Of a stretch of 62,042 nucleotides of DNA, positions 1 through 8,335 are shown in pieces. The number at the start of each line of letters is the position of its first letter. The first letter of the stretch is position 1. The notes below the pieces were generated by a model. That model saw only the letters and a program-made list of their open reading frames with translations. It did not search any database and had not been told where the DNA came from. Source of the stretch: Phycisphaerae bacterium (GTDB taxonomy: Bacteria > Planctomycetota > Phycisphaerae > UBA1845 > UTPLA1). The stretch is from contig JAFGQA010000304.1 in NCBI GenBank assembly GCA_016935885.1, positions 1 through 62,042 of the forward strand, read 5' to 3'. A program made the translations under genes and the position numbers.

Positions 1-58
1 ACCTCGGGCAGAGCGGAAGGAGGCAGACCGGTGCCCGGCCACAGGACATTGATCATCA
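1..58 (-). pseudogene. neuB 3'-part fragment (SAF-domain segment), runs off the left edge
   Basis: Positions 1-57 match 3388-3444, inside the intact neuB of this window, at about 54 of 57 bases by eye; the first 40 are identical. Read on the minus strand the frame gives a peptide ending LPPSALPEV, the same segment of the C-terminal antifreeze-like (SAF) domain as in the intact gene. Only 24 bases separate it from the stop of the next glycosyltransferase, so the N-terminal catalytic barrel is missing on this side. It is therefore a truncated copy or a recombination scar. Whether the frame continues intact beyond the window cannot be seen. Confidence 0.6.
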
Positions 59-82
59 GTGCAAACGAATGCCGTCCTCGCC

Positions 83-1258
83 TCAAGTCATGACCTCCGA
101 GACGTAACTCTTGTACCGCTGCATTTGCAGAGACCGGGAAAACACGGCCCAGTATTTCCTGCACGCACATTCTGCACACGAAGACCGGAATTCAGCGTCC
201 TCCACCATTCGACGGATGGCGTGGATCATCATTTCGGGCTGTGCCGGATCGAAGAGCAATCCTTCCGCGCCGGATTCAATCAGCTCCAGAATGCCGTCCA
301 CAGAAGTTGATACGATCGGAGTTCTCAAGACCATCGCGTCCAGCACCGCGCGCGGCATGGCCTCTTCTCGCGTGGGCAGGACGAAGAGGTCGGCGGCGCG
401 CGTTATACGTAGAACATCCCGCCGGGCTCCCAACACCTGGACCCGATCGCGCAGCACATGGGCCGCAATATCACGAAGCACAATATCACCTCCCGCCTCC
501 GGGCAGATCGGCCCCACAAGGACCAAGCGGAAGTCCGGCACAATCTCGCCGATCGAATCCAGGAAACCAATCAGCATATCCTGACCTTTGCGACGCTGGA
601 TACTGCCAACACATACGATGACAAACGTATCCGGCCCGAACCCCAACCTGGCACGCAGTGCGGCGCGGTCCTCATTTACAATGACCGAAGCTTCTTCCTC
701 CCTTCCGCAATTCGGGATGATCCGCACGTTCATCTGTCTGACTTCGGAATAGACCTTCCACTTATCCGCTACTCTAGAGGAAAGGCTGATCAGTGTGTGA
801 TATGTCCGCAGTTCACTCAAGACCTTGGGAAGCTGCGGGGGCACAGCCCCTCCGTATTTCGCTTCGAACTGGGCCGGCGTGCCCCTCATAATGATCGCCT
901 TGTGAGGCACATCCCAATCGCGGACTCGCTCAATCAAGCGATGTGAAACATTCCCCTCGACCACCAGCAACTGCGGCCGCAATTGAGAAATGGACGTTCG
1001 AGCAAGCCGTCGGACAAGCCTGTTATAGGCTCCCCCGAGGCGGCCCCATCCCTGAAGCTCCCGGACTTCGAACCACTCCGGTTCGCCCGGAGCGGGCCAG
1101 TCATGGGATGCGGAGCGCCTCCGCGTGATGACCTTCACCGGATACCCGCTTGACAGTAGCGCAGCCAACGTATCCCGACATGAGAACGCATGGCCCTGAG
1201 GACGAGCCGGATCCATCTCGAAGGTATCTACGGCAAGGACGATATACCTACCTGACAT
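83..1258 (-). CDS. GT4-family glycosyltransferase (GT-B fold)
   Basis: Retaining glycosyltransferase of the GT1/GT4 superfamily, expected to add one sugar from an NDP-sugar at the cytoplasmic face. Counting from the upstream TTG at 1273, the nucleotide-binding half shows GSIQRRKGQD at about residues 223-232 and the EX7E-like segment EEAMPRAVLDAM at about 303-314, with Asp in place of the second Glu. Length (391 aa) is normal for the family. I prefer the ATG at 1258, which has GGAAG about 8 bases upstream, over the TTG. It lies 60 bases downstream of asnB and ends just before a neuB fragment. Donor and acceptor cannot be predicted. Confidence 0.85.
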   Translation of the reverse strand: MSGRYIVLAVDTFEMDPARPQGHAFSCRDTLAALLSSGYPVKVITRRRSASHDWPAPGEPEWFEVRELQGWGRLGGAYNRLVRRLARTSISQLRPQLLVVEGNVSHRLIERVRDWDVPHKAIIMRGTPAQFEAKYGGAVPPQLPKVLSELRTYHTLISLSSRVADKWKVYSEVRQMNVRIIPNCGREEEASVIVNEDRAALRARLGFGPDTFVIVCVGSIQRRKGQDMLIGFLDSIGEIVPDFRLVLVGPICPEAGGDIVLRDIAAHVLRDRVQVLGARRDVLRITRAADLFVLPTREEAMPRAVLDAMVLRTPIVSTSVDGILELIESGAEGLLFDPAQPEMMIHAIRRMVEDAEFRSSCAECACRKYWAVFSRSLQMQRYKSYVSEVMT

Positions 1259-1318
1259 GACGTCATCTTCCAACGACGGATAGCCGCTCCGCCCCGGATT
1301 ATCTCGCTCGTGTCCCTA

Positions 1319-3202
1319 TCAGTGACCCGGCAATGCAAACTGGCCTGACCACTGCCGGAACCACAACAGAAGACTGGCAACCGTCCACACCTCAAGCGCT
1401 GGAACCGAGTCGAACCGATAGAACGAGTTTACGGCCTGGTCCGCGTGCTGGCGGGATAATACATGCCAGGCCGCACCTGATCGGTCAGCAAGAACATCCT
1501 GGACCATCTCACGAACCGCTGGTTGCCGTAGCCACAAATGCAGCGGAACACTGAACCCCATCTTCTTCCGCGTGCGCAGCGAAGGGGGCCACGAAGAGGA
1601 GAATGCGTCACGGACAATCTTCTTGCATGTGAATCCGCTGATCTTCTTCGATAGCGAGAGCGACAAGGCGAAATCCACCACGTCCGGGTCCAGAAATGGA
1701 CAGCGGGCCTCCAGTCCGTGCGCCATGGTGGCGCGGTCTGTCTTGACCATCATATCCGCAGGCAACAGGAACTGCATGTCAAAGCCGAGCACCCTGTTGA
1801 GGCCAAACGACGACGCCGAACGCAAGTCTTCAGGAATCCCGTATGGGGTATGTTGCGCGGCCCACCATTTCACCCGTGACTCAGGAGCCACCGGGCTCCA
1901 CACCGTACGCCGCGCGATAATGTCCGGCCGTATCCGTGCTTCATCGGCCGCAGCTCGAAGTTCATGCAACGGGGAACGAAAAGCGCATCTCCTGAACAAG
2001 CGCTCACATCCCTGATCGGCAAGGCGCAGGGCATGGTATCTCAACCCGCGATTGGGAACATGTTCCGACCGGACCAGGGGCAGATAGATGCCGTCGTACC
2101 CGCCAAAAACTTCATCCCCGCCATCGCCCGTCAGCACAACCTTGCTGTACCTGGCCGCAAACCGGGCCAGCAAATACGTCGGAATGGCGGCTGGATCCGC
2201 GAAAGGTTCATCATAGACGCGGCTCATCTCGCGCATCGTCTCCGCCGCATCAACATCCAACTCCACGTGATGATGCTCCGTACGCTCCTGGTTGGAAACT
2301 TCCTCCGCAAACGGCGTTTCATCCTGATGCCCGACAACGTGAACACTGAAAGTCCGTATGGGGTTGGGCATCTGGCGCTGGCCAAGGATAACGACTGTGC
2401 TTGAATCTAATCCCCCGCTGAGGAAAGCCCCCACCGGCACGTCAGATGCGGTCAGACGTTTGCGCACAGCCTCACCCAGACGCTGACGTAATTCTTCTGC
2501 TGCCTCGTGGTCGCTGATTCGATTCTCCGCAAAAACCGGCTCCCAGTATCGGCGCCGATTAACGCAGCCCTGCCTGCACAAGAGAACATGGCCGGGCGGG
2601 AGCGCGTGCACATTCGCGTAGATGCAGCGATCAGGCGGCACGTAGCCGAACGTCAGATAGGCATCCACCGTCGTCAGATCCAATTGGAGTTCCAGCAAAC
2701 GCGATGCGACGAGGCTCTTCAGCTCCGAGGCAAACACAAGGGCGCCGGATGATGTCGTCGCATAGTAGAAAGGCTTTTTGCCGAAACGATCCCGGGCCGC
2801 GAACAGGCACCGTTCCTGTGAATCCCACAACGCAAAGGCGAACATGCCGTTCAGCCGATGGACACATTCGGCACCCCAGGCCCGGAACGCCTCGATGAGG
2901 ACCTCTGTGTCAGATTTCGTCCTGAACGTGTGTCCCCTGGATACGAGATCATCACGGAGCTCCTCGTAGTTATAAATCTCGCCGTTAAACGTGATCCAGT
3001 ACTTCTCGTCCCAACTCCCCATGGGTTGATGTCCGCCTGCCAGGTCGATGATGCTCAACCGTGCATGCCCCAGAGCTCCGGTTTCGATGCGCTGGACCCC
3101 TTGATCATCCGGTCCCCGATGCCGCAGGACATCGATCATAGCCTGCGCGCGCTCGACCGCACTCTCGTCATTCGATCCGATGATTCCGGCGATTCCACAC
3201 AT
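1319..3202 (-). CDS. asnB: Glutamine-hydrolysing asparagine synthase-like amidotransferase
   Basis: Class II glutamine amidotransferase fused to an ATP-pyrophosphatase synthetase domain. The N-terminal nucleophile is Cys2 (MCGIAG), with glutaminase residues in ARLSIIDL (47-54) and FNGEIYN (72-78). The PP-loop SGGLDSS is at residues 262-268. At 627 residues it is within the usual size range. Housekeeping AsnB makes asparagine, but paralogues in O-antigen and capsule loci amidate uronic acid sugars. Its place between neuB and a glycosyltransferase, in a cluster that also encodes 2,3-diamino-uronate enzymes, favours a sugar-modifying role (inference). The start is fixed because Cys must follow Met1. 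Confidence 0.88.
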   Translation of the reverse strand: MCGIAGIIGSNDESAVERAQAMIDVLRHRGPDDQGVQRIETGALGHARLSIIDLAGGHQPMGSWDEKYWITFNGEIYNYEELRDDLVSRGHTFRTKSDTEVLIEAFRAWGAECVHRLNGMFAFALWDSQERCLFAARDRFGKKPFYYATTSSGALVFASELKSLVASRLLELQLDLTTVDAYLTFGYVPPDRCIYANVHALPPGHVLLCRQGCVNRRRYWEPVFAENRISDHEAAEELRQRLGEAVRKRLTASDVPVGAFLSGGLDSSTVVILGQRQMPNPIRTFSVHVVGHQDETPFAEEVSNQERTEHHHVELDVDAAETMREMSRVYDEPFADPAAIPTYLLARFAARYSKVVLTGDGGDEVFGGYDGIYLPLVRSEHVPNRGLRYHALRLADQGCERLFRRCAFRSPLHELRAAADEARIRPDIIARRTVWSPVAPESRVKWWAAQHTPYGIPEDLRSASSFGLNRVLGFDMQFLLPADMMVKTDRATMAHGLEARCPFLDPDVVDFALSLSLSKKISGFTCKKIVRDAFSSSWPPSLRTRKKMGFSVPLHLWLRQPAVREMVQDVLADRSGAAWHVLSRQHADQAVNSFYRFDSVPALEVWTVASLLLWFRQWSGQFALPGH

Positions 3203-3320
3203 GGCACAATTCGCCCGCCCCTCTCAGGAGAGCACGGCGTTCAGAACCTGGCCCCGAAACCGCGAACAGCAAACGTCCGCGCCGTCGTCAGGACCGCAAC
3301 CCTCTGCTTCCGGGCCCTGG

Positions 3321-4370
3321 TCATTCGAACATCCCCGGCAGGATGAGCTCGTCCTTCTCGATGGGTCGTCTTGCCTTCCGGCCCAGGACCTCGGGCAGAG
3401 CGGAAGGAGGCAGACCGGTGCCCGGCCGCAGGACATCAATCATCTCATCGGTGATCGTGGTACCCTCCGGAATCGCACACGCTGCCACGAGGCTGCGCCG
3501 GGCCACGTCCGCTGTATCCCGCTCGCTCTCGACGGGGCGCTTGCAGCCGTCCCCGAGCGCCATCTCAACCTTCCGAATCCCGGCCACCAGTTGCTTGAAC
3601 TCGCCGGCATCCAGCGAGGCCTGCTGATCGGGACCTGGAAGCGTCTTGTCGAGCGTCAGGTGCTTCTCTATCACCGAGGCACCGCGAGCCACCGCGGCCA
3701 GCGAAACCTCTATCCCCTCACTGTGATCCGACAAACCGGCGGGGTAGCCGAACGTCTCGCGCAGCGTATCCATGGCCCGGATGTTCATGTCCCGTGGATC
3801 CGCCGGGTAGCTGCTGACACAATGCAGCAAGGCCATGGACCCGCAACCGCGTCGTTCCAGCAGCCGCACGGCGTTGTCGACCTCCTCGAGTGTGGCCATG
3901 CCGGTCGACATGATGACGGGGCGGCCGGTGGCGGCCACTTTCTCGAGGTACCGCGGGTTCACGATCTCGCCGGAGGGGATCTTGAAAGCAGGCACGTCCA
4001 TGGCAACCAGCAGGTCGACGCTCCACGCATCGAAAGGCGTGGACAGGAACATGAAGCCCTTCGCCCGCGCGTGATCGCGGATTTGCCGGAACGCTTCGGA
4101 CGGAAGCTCGAGACCCTTGATCAGATCGTATTGCGACTGTCTGTCCGCTAGTCCGCTCTTCTGGTAGGTCGCCTTGGGGGCATCCCGGGTCATGACGCGC
4201 TCGGTGCGGAACGTCTGGAACTTCACCGCGTCGGCACCGGCCTCGCGCGCGGCGTCCACGAGCGCCAACGCCATGGCAACATCCCCGTTGTGATTCACGC
4301 CGGCCTCCGCAATCACGAAGCACGGATGGCCCTCACCGACCAGCCGGGAGCCGATTTGTATCGTCTTCAT
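3321..4370 (-). CDS. neuB: N-acetylneuraminate/legionaminate-type nonulosonate synthase
   Basis: NeuB family: condenses phosphoenolpyruvate with an N-acetylmannosamine-like or 2,4-diacetamido hexose to make a nonulosonic acid. Residues 21-29 read AEAGVNHNG, the conserved start of the TIM barrel, followed by KFQTF and later GLSDHSEG. The C-terminal 60 residues form the antifreeze-like SAF domain (IPEGTTITDEMI). Length, 349 aa, is normal. The ATG at 4370 overlaps the stop of the cytidylyltransferase by 4 bases, so the two are translationally coupled. A second NeuB lies at 35905-36948 and a fragment of this one recurs at 1-57. Which nonulosonate it makes cannot be settled by eye. Confidence 0.92.
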   Translation of the reverse strand: MKTIQIGSRLVGEGHPCFVIAEAGVNHNGDVAMALALVDAAREAGADAVKFQTFRTERVMTRDAPKATYQKSGLADRQSQYDLIKGLELPSEAFRQIRDHARAKGFMFLSTPFDAWSVDLLVAMDVPAFKIPSGEIVNPRYLEKVAATGRPVIMSTGMATLEEVDNAVRLLERRGCGSMALLHCVSSYPADPRDMNIRAMDTLRETFGYPAGLSDHSEGIEVSLAAVARGASVIEKHLTLDKTLPGPDQQASLDAGEFKQLVAGIRKVEMALGDGCKRPVESERDTADVARRSLVAACAIPEGTTITDEMIDVLRPGTGLPPSALPEVLGRKARRPIEKDELILPGMFE

Positions 4371-5062
4371 CGTCGTTTCTCTATGAGCCGCTCCGCCGCC
4401 CGCAGGTCCTGCAGCGTATCAATGTCCACCGATCGTTCCGCGGGCATGATGTACGCATACGCGCCATCGGGACAAAGACTTCCCTTGTGGAACAAGACCG
4501 AACGTTTCACCAGATAGATTGCGCCATTGATCATCATTGCCGGCGTCTCCGCCTGGCGCGGCGTGTAGCGCTTCGGAGCGTCGACAACGGAACGCAGGCG
4601 GCCGGACGGCGTCAGCAGCCGGATCCGGTTCGGATGGACCGGCGAGGCGCACACGCTCACGACAGCATCGGCGTCGTGTCTCCCTGCGATGCGGATTGCG
4701 CTGTCGATGTCCCCGGCTGTGCGTAGCGGAGACGTCGGCTGAAGCAGCAGGACGTAGTCGTATCGGCGTTTCTCCTGCGCCTCGACCCATCGCACGGCAT
4801 GCACTACGACCGGCACGTGGGCCGATCGGTCCCGGGCAAGCCGCTTGGGCCGCCGGAATGGTGCGTCCGCTCCGATTCGCTTCGCAACCGCGGCGATGTC
4901 CGCGTCGTCTGTGGAAACAACGACCCTCGAGACAGACCGGCTCTTCAACGCCGCCTCTATGGTCCATGCGACCAGCGGCTTGCCGCCTACGGAGGCCATG
5001 TTCTTCCGCCGAATCCCTTTCGATCCGCCGCGGGCCGTGATGATGGCGAGGATGGAGGGCAT
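4367..5062 (-). CDS. neuA: Acylneuraminate (CMP-nonulosonate) cytidylyltransferase
   Basis: Activates a nonulosonic acid with CTP to give the CMP-sugar used by transferases. The signature ITARGGSKGIRRKN at residues 8-21 is the CTP-binding loop of the CMP-NeuAc/CMP-Leg/CMP-Pse synthetase family. LLLQPTSPLR and the AMMINGAIYL segment are also typical. At 231 aa it is the short single-domain form, lacking the C-terminal phosphatase-like domain of some NeuA proteins. It overlaps neuB (ATGA), giving a minimal synthase plus activase pair. The sugar could be Neu5Ac, legionaminate or a relative. Confidence 0.9.
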   Translation of the reverse strand: MPSILAIITARGGSKGIRRKNMASVGGKPLVAWTIEAALKSRSVSRVVVSTDDADIAAVAKRIGADAPFRRPKRLARDRSAHVPVVVHAVRWVEAQEKRRYDYVLLLQPTSPLRTAGDIDSAIRIAGRHDADAVVSVCASPVHPNRIRLLTPSGRLRSVVDAPKRYTPRQAETPAMMINGAIYLVKRSVLFHKGSLCPDGAYAYIMPAERSVDIDTLQDLRAAERLIEKRR

Positions 5063-5128
5063 GGCGTCAGTTTATGGCTGTGATGAGGGCGGCACGTTTC
5101 GGATTCCCACTTCCAAGTCTCACTCCGA

Positions 5129-6325
5129 TTACCACAGTTTCTTAACGTCCACGAACATCCCGAACATGCCGTTGACCTCTTTCGGCTCCCAGAGCCAGAA
5201 GCCCGACGGATCGGTGTTGTATTGATCGTACACGGCCAGTAGTCGCCCCGGGCGCACCTCCAGTATGTCCACATAGCCGGACGTTCGAACATCTGCGGCC
5301 GTCAAAACGGTCTCTGCGCCCCACGTGCGCCCGCCGTCCGTACTGAATATCAGGTTGTTGCCGGGCCTCCCAAAAGCCATCACCAGAGCACCGTTGGTCA
5401 TCAATCGGATCTTGGGGCGGACCCCTTCGAAGGGCAGGCAAAACCTACTCCACGTCAACCCACCATCGCCGCTCCTGGCCAGCAGCATCCGCATGGCTTC
5501 CGTGGCGTGGTCCCATCGGCTCTTCTGTTTCACCCCCACCCGCATGACACACACAAGTTCGCCGTTCGGCAGGAGTTCCATGGCCGGCTCACTCGGTCCC
5601 TCGAAACCCGCCGGGAACTCCTTTCCCCACGGTGCATGACGGGCACACGCGATGACCGACCTGTAATGCCAGCTCTTGCCCCCATCTGATGAACCCACGA
5701 GAACGGTTTTCCATTGGCTTTCGCCTGTTGCGCGCGTCTCCCCGCAAATCAGGAGCGTCCCCGAGGGCATTTGGATGCCCCTCCAATGAGGGTCGAAAAA
5801 GGTGATCAGGTTTGTCCCGTAGTCAACAGGCACCTCCGCCACAGAGGAGAGATTGCCGTCCTCGTCGGCCCACCCGACACGCATCTTGCCATTCTTCCAT
5901 GTCCTGGACTGGAACGATACCCACCCCCCCTCGGTGCTGATCAGCCCCAAACAGGTTAGACCGAACTCCTTGACATCCGACGGCACGGCGTCGGAACCCA
6001 CCTTCCACGTCTTGCCAAGGTCGGGGGAAAACGCCGGCCCCTTGCCTCTAAGTGCTGCTGGTACGCCCCCCCCCGTTGCATCTCCCGCGAGATTGTAGCC
6101 CAACAGAATTCCGGAGGGATAGCGGGTCATAACCGGATGAGAAAGATATCCCCATCCATGCCCGGTGCCGCTTTCGGCAATGAGAAAGGGTCTGTGCCTG
6201 ATCACGATCACCCGCGCCTTGACGAGCGGATTCACCATCACACATCCGGCACCAAGCGCCATGATCAAGCCGACCAGGGCTACCAGGCACGCTGGCGCCC
6301 TCCATGCCTGCATTCCTGATGACAT
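5129..6325 (-). CDS. Asp-box (BNR-repeat) lipoprotein, sialidase-like
   Basis: Predicted secreted six-bladed beta-propeller of the exo-alpha-sialidase type. The start is the ATG at 6325, preceded by AGGAAC; it gives a lipoprotein signal peptide with lipobox ALGAGC and acylated Cys at residue 28. Four Asp boxes (S-x-D-x-G-x-T-W type) occur: SPDLGKTW near 100-107, SSDGGKSW near 212-219, SGDGGLTW near 285-292 and STDGGRTW near 328-335. An upstream in-frame extension to 6748 is only open frame overlapping the next gene. Its position beside neuA-neuB suggests it may trim or remodel the nonulosonate-containing polymer at the surface (inference). The catalytic Arg triad and Tyr/Glu pair were not verified, so a non-enzymatic binding role is possible. 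Confidence 0.75.
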   Translation of the reverse strand: MSSGMQAWRAPACLVALVGLIMALGAGCVMVNPLVKARVIVIRHRPFLIAESGTGHGWGYLSHPVMTRYPSGILLGYNLAGDATGGGVPAALRGKGPAFSPDLGKTWKVGSDAVPSDVKEFGLTCLGLISTEGGWVSFQSRTWKNGKMRVGWADEDGNLSSVAEVPVDYGTNLITFFDPHWRGIQMPSGTLLICGETRATGESQWKTVLVGSSDGGKSWHYRSVIACARHAPWGKEFPAGFEGPSEPAMELLPNGELVCVMRVGVKQKSRWDHATEAMRMLLARSGDGGLTWSRFCLPFEGVRPKIRLMTNGALVMAFGRPGNNLIFSTDGGRTWGAETVLTAADVRTSGYVDILEVRPGRLLAVYDQYNTDPSGFWLWEPKEVNGMFGMFVDVKKLW

Positions 6326-6425
6326 CGAATCAGTTCCTGAACAGCCGTTCACTGCCGGAGACGAATGCCTGCTTCTGCGGTGGCGCGCCGTCAATCCCGG
6401 ACAACGCCGATTCGCCCGCCACACC

Positions 6426-6521
6426 TCAACTTTCGAGGACCTTGCGAAGGGCCGTGCCGTATCGCTCGATCTGGCGTTGTCGAGAGAACGCGCGCCGGTA
6501 GCGCCCCCGGGCGTTGCATGC
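6426..6521 (-). pseudogene. Remnant of a glycosyltransferase C-terminus
   Basis: The 334 bases between the sialidase-like gene (start 6325) and the next glycosyltransferase (stop 6660) hold no intact gene. One minus-strand frame, open from 6590 to its stop at 6426-6428, ends in about 31 residues containing RYRRAFSRQRQIERYG and finishing LRKVLES. Such a tail is typical of the last helix of GT4 proteins (R-x-x-F-S-xx-R-Q-xx-x-Y). There is no start codon and no upstream catalytic domain. I read it as the leftover 3' end of a deleted or replaced glycosyltransferase. Evidence is composition and motif only. Confidence 0.35.
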
Positions 6522-6659
6522 GCCGTGCCCCGTGAATCCACAGATCGGACAAGCCCGATCTTGTCTTGCTGCCGATCCCCGCGCTGGATACTAACGACTA
6601 GGCAACCGGACAACCTGGTCGCGAGAGCGTCCCCCTCTCGGTTGTCGCTCCTCGCACGG

Positions 6660-8012
6660 TCAGTCTGAGTGAGGCACAAGTTCATCGAATAGACGCATCC
6701 ACTCAGGGATAACCGAACCCACATCGTAGTACAGTGCTCGAGCCGCACCCGCGGCCTTCAACCTGCCGTGCAAGTCATCATCCAGGGCGATTTGCAGCAT
6801 CGCCTGTGCCAATGCCGCAGGGCTGTCCGGAGGCACAAGCAGGCCGGAGCGACCGCCTTCAAGGACTTCTCTCGGACCCACCGGACAATCCACCGACAGC
6901 GCGACGGAACCGCTGAGCATGGCTTCAACGAGCACGAGAGCGAAGCTTTCGACATGGGATGTCAGCACGACGGCCCTCGCCATGCCCATATAAGCGTACG
7001 GGTTGTCGCGGTACCCGAGCAGAAGGACGTGATCCTGCAGGCCCTGCGCGTCGATCTTCTTCTGGAGAGCAACACGCCGCGGCCCATCCCCAAGACAGAT
7101 CACGAGGAAATCGGGGTACTTCGTCTTGAGCAGGCGGCACGCGTCGATGAGCAGTTCGTGGTTCTTTTCCGTCTGAAGGCGACCGACATGCACGAAGATC
7201 GTCCTGCTCGCGGGGCCGTGCACGTCCGTGGGAACAGGCTCCCGCGAACGCCTGCGTATCATGGCGGCGTCCACACCGTTGCGTAGCACGCGTATCCTGC
7301 CGGGCCTTATTCCCAGCTGATCCGTAAGATCGTCACGACAGCCCGCACTGGGCACGACCACGCTCGAGGCGCAATGGCAGGCCGAGCGGAACAGCCACAC
7401 CTCGGCGTCGTGACGGGACGCATCCGGAAAGGCCGTGCGAAAGAAGTCGGATTCCAGCGTGTGCAGCGAAATCACACAGTGGCGATGCGAGGGGATCTGG
7501 GCCAACCATGAGAGCACCGACATGTATTCCATAACCGGCACCAGGATCGCGTCGTCGGGGAGAGAGGCGAAGAAACGATTCAGCGCCACGGCACGATCCC
7601 AGTACCGCGCAAACAGTCCCGGCAGCATCCTCCCCTCCATTGAGTGATGCACCAAGGATGCTTCGCTCTCATCATAGATGCCCATCGCTCGGCACAGGCG
7701 ACGCAAACGTGTGCCGAGATTCAACTTCTCCCGAACCGAAGGGCTGACGCGCTGGTAGAGACGTCGATGCAGTGGTATTGGAAGATGCACCGCCTGCCTG
7801 CGCCCCGACGCTTTTTCTCGTGCGATATCCGAGAGATAGTGAACCGGCACCGCCGGATCGTACGCTGGAGGCGCCTCTGTCTTGGCCGCCGACACTACGA
7901 CCGGCGCAAAACGATCTCTGTCCAAAGCGTGAACCAGATCGTGGAGCACCTTCTCCGCGCCTCCCCGAAGGAGCTCCGCGGCAACAAAGACTATCGGACG
8001 AGGACGTGTCAT
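6660..8012 (-). CDS. GT4-family glycosyltransferase
   Basis: A 450-residue GT-B glycosyltransferase. The N-terminal acceptor domain carries the glycine-rich loop LLRGGAEKVL at 14-23. The C-terminal donor domain has GRLQTEKNHELL at 277-288 and the EX7E motif ESFALVLVEAM at 355-365, with both Glu residues present. The arrangement resembles RfaB/WbpH-type transferases. The ATG at 8012 starts just beyond a duplicated stretch shared with the 3' flank of the large transferase at 9516. Donor unknown. It is followed, after a remnant-containing gap, by the Asp-box lipoprotein. Confidence 0.88.
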   Translation of the reverse strand: MTRPRPIVFVAAELLRGGAEKVLHDLVHALDRDRFAPVVVSAAKTEAPPAYDPAVPVHYLSDIAREKASGRRQAVHLPIPLHRRLYQRVSPSVREKLNLGTRLRRLCRAMGIYDESEASLVHHSMEGRMLPGLFARYWDRAVALNRFFASLPDDAILVPVMEYMSVLSWLAQIPSHRHCVISLHTLESDFFRTAFPDASRHDAEVWLFRSACHCASSVVVPSAGCRDDLTDQLGIRPGRIRVLRNGVDAAMIRRRSREPVPTDVHGPASRTIFVHVGRLQTEKNHELLIDACRLLKTKYPDFLVICLGDGPRRVALQKKIDAQGLQDHVLLLGYRDNPYAYMGMARAVVLTSHVESFALVLVEAMLSGSVALSVDCPVGPREVLEGGRSGLLVPPDSPAALAQAMLQIALDDDLHGRLKAAGAARALYYDVGSVIPEWMRLFDELVPHSD

Positions 8013-8039
8013 CTCGGGAAGCCGGCTGAGCCAACGGGT

Positions 8040-8231
8040 TTACGCCCCGCTTGGCGTGACGAAACAGTCGCTACCATAACCTCCCATGCGCCGGCACACA
8101 GCGCGCCCGGCGCGGAACGGGAAGTCAATCAGCTTCTCCATGATCAACGAATGCTCACGCCACGCACGGATGCACGGACCACCCATAGTGCACCACTCCG
8201 AGCACCATAGAACGGCATCGGCAAGTCGGTG
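8040..8231 (-). pseudogene. Duplicated C-terminal tail of the 9516-11948 glycosyltransferase
   Basis: The 323-base gap between the GT4 start (8012) and the methyltransferase stop (8336) carries a second copy of the tail of the large glycosyltransferase. The frame reads MGGPCIRAWREHSLIMEKL then FPFRAGRAVCRRMG, against MGRPCIRAWCEHSLLMKKL then LPFRAGRAVCRRVG in the intact gene. The TGA that ends the intact gene after GSD is TGT here, so the frame runs eight codons further. DNA similarity continues past the stop on both copies (about 8021-8240 against 9471-9690). No catalytic domain precedes it. This is a relic of a tandem duplication followed by deletion. Confidence 0.75.
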
Positions 8232-8335
8232 ACGTGAATTCTGGACATACGCTTGTCTCTTCATCTGCGCTGGGACTGATTGACCAAGAGGAACGAACTT
8301 ATCCGCGCATACGGCGGATCGGCACGAATAACGGC

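Noticed and set aside
6326..6748. A 141-residue N-terminal extension of the sialidase-like lipoprotein
   Set aside because: It overlaps the neighbouring glycosyltransferase, has no domain, and would bury the lipoprotein signal peptide.
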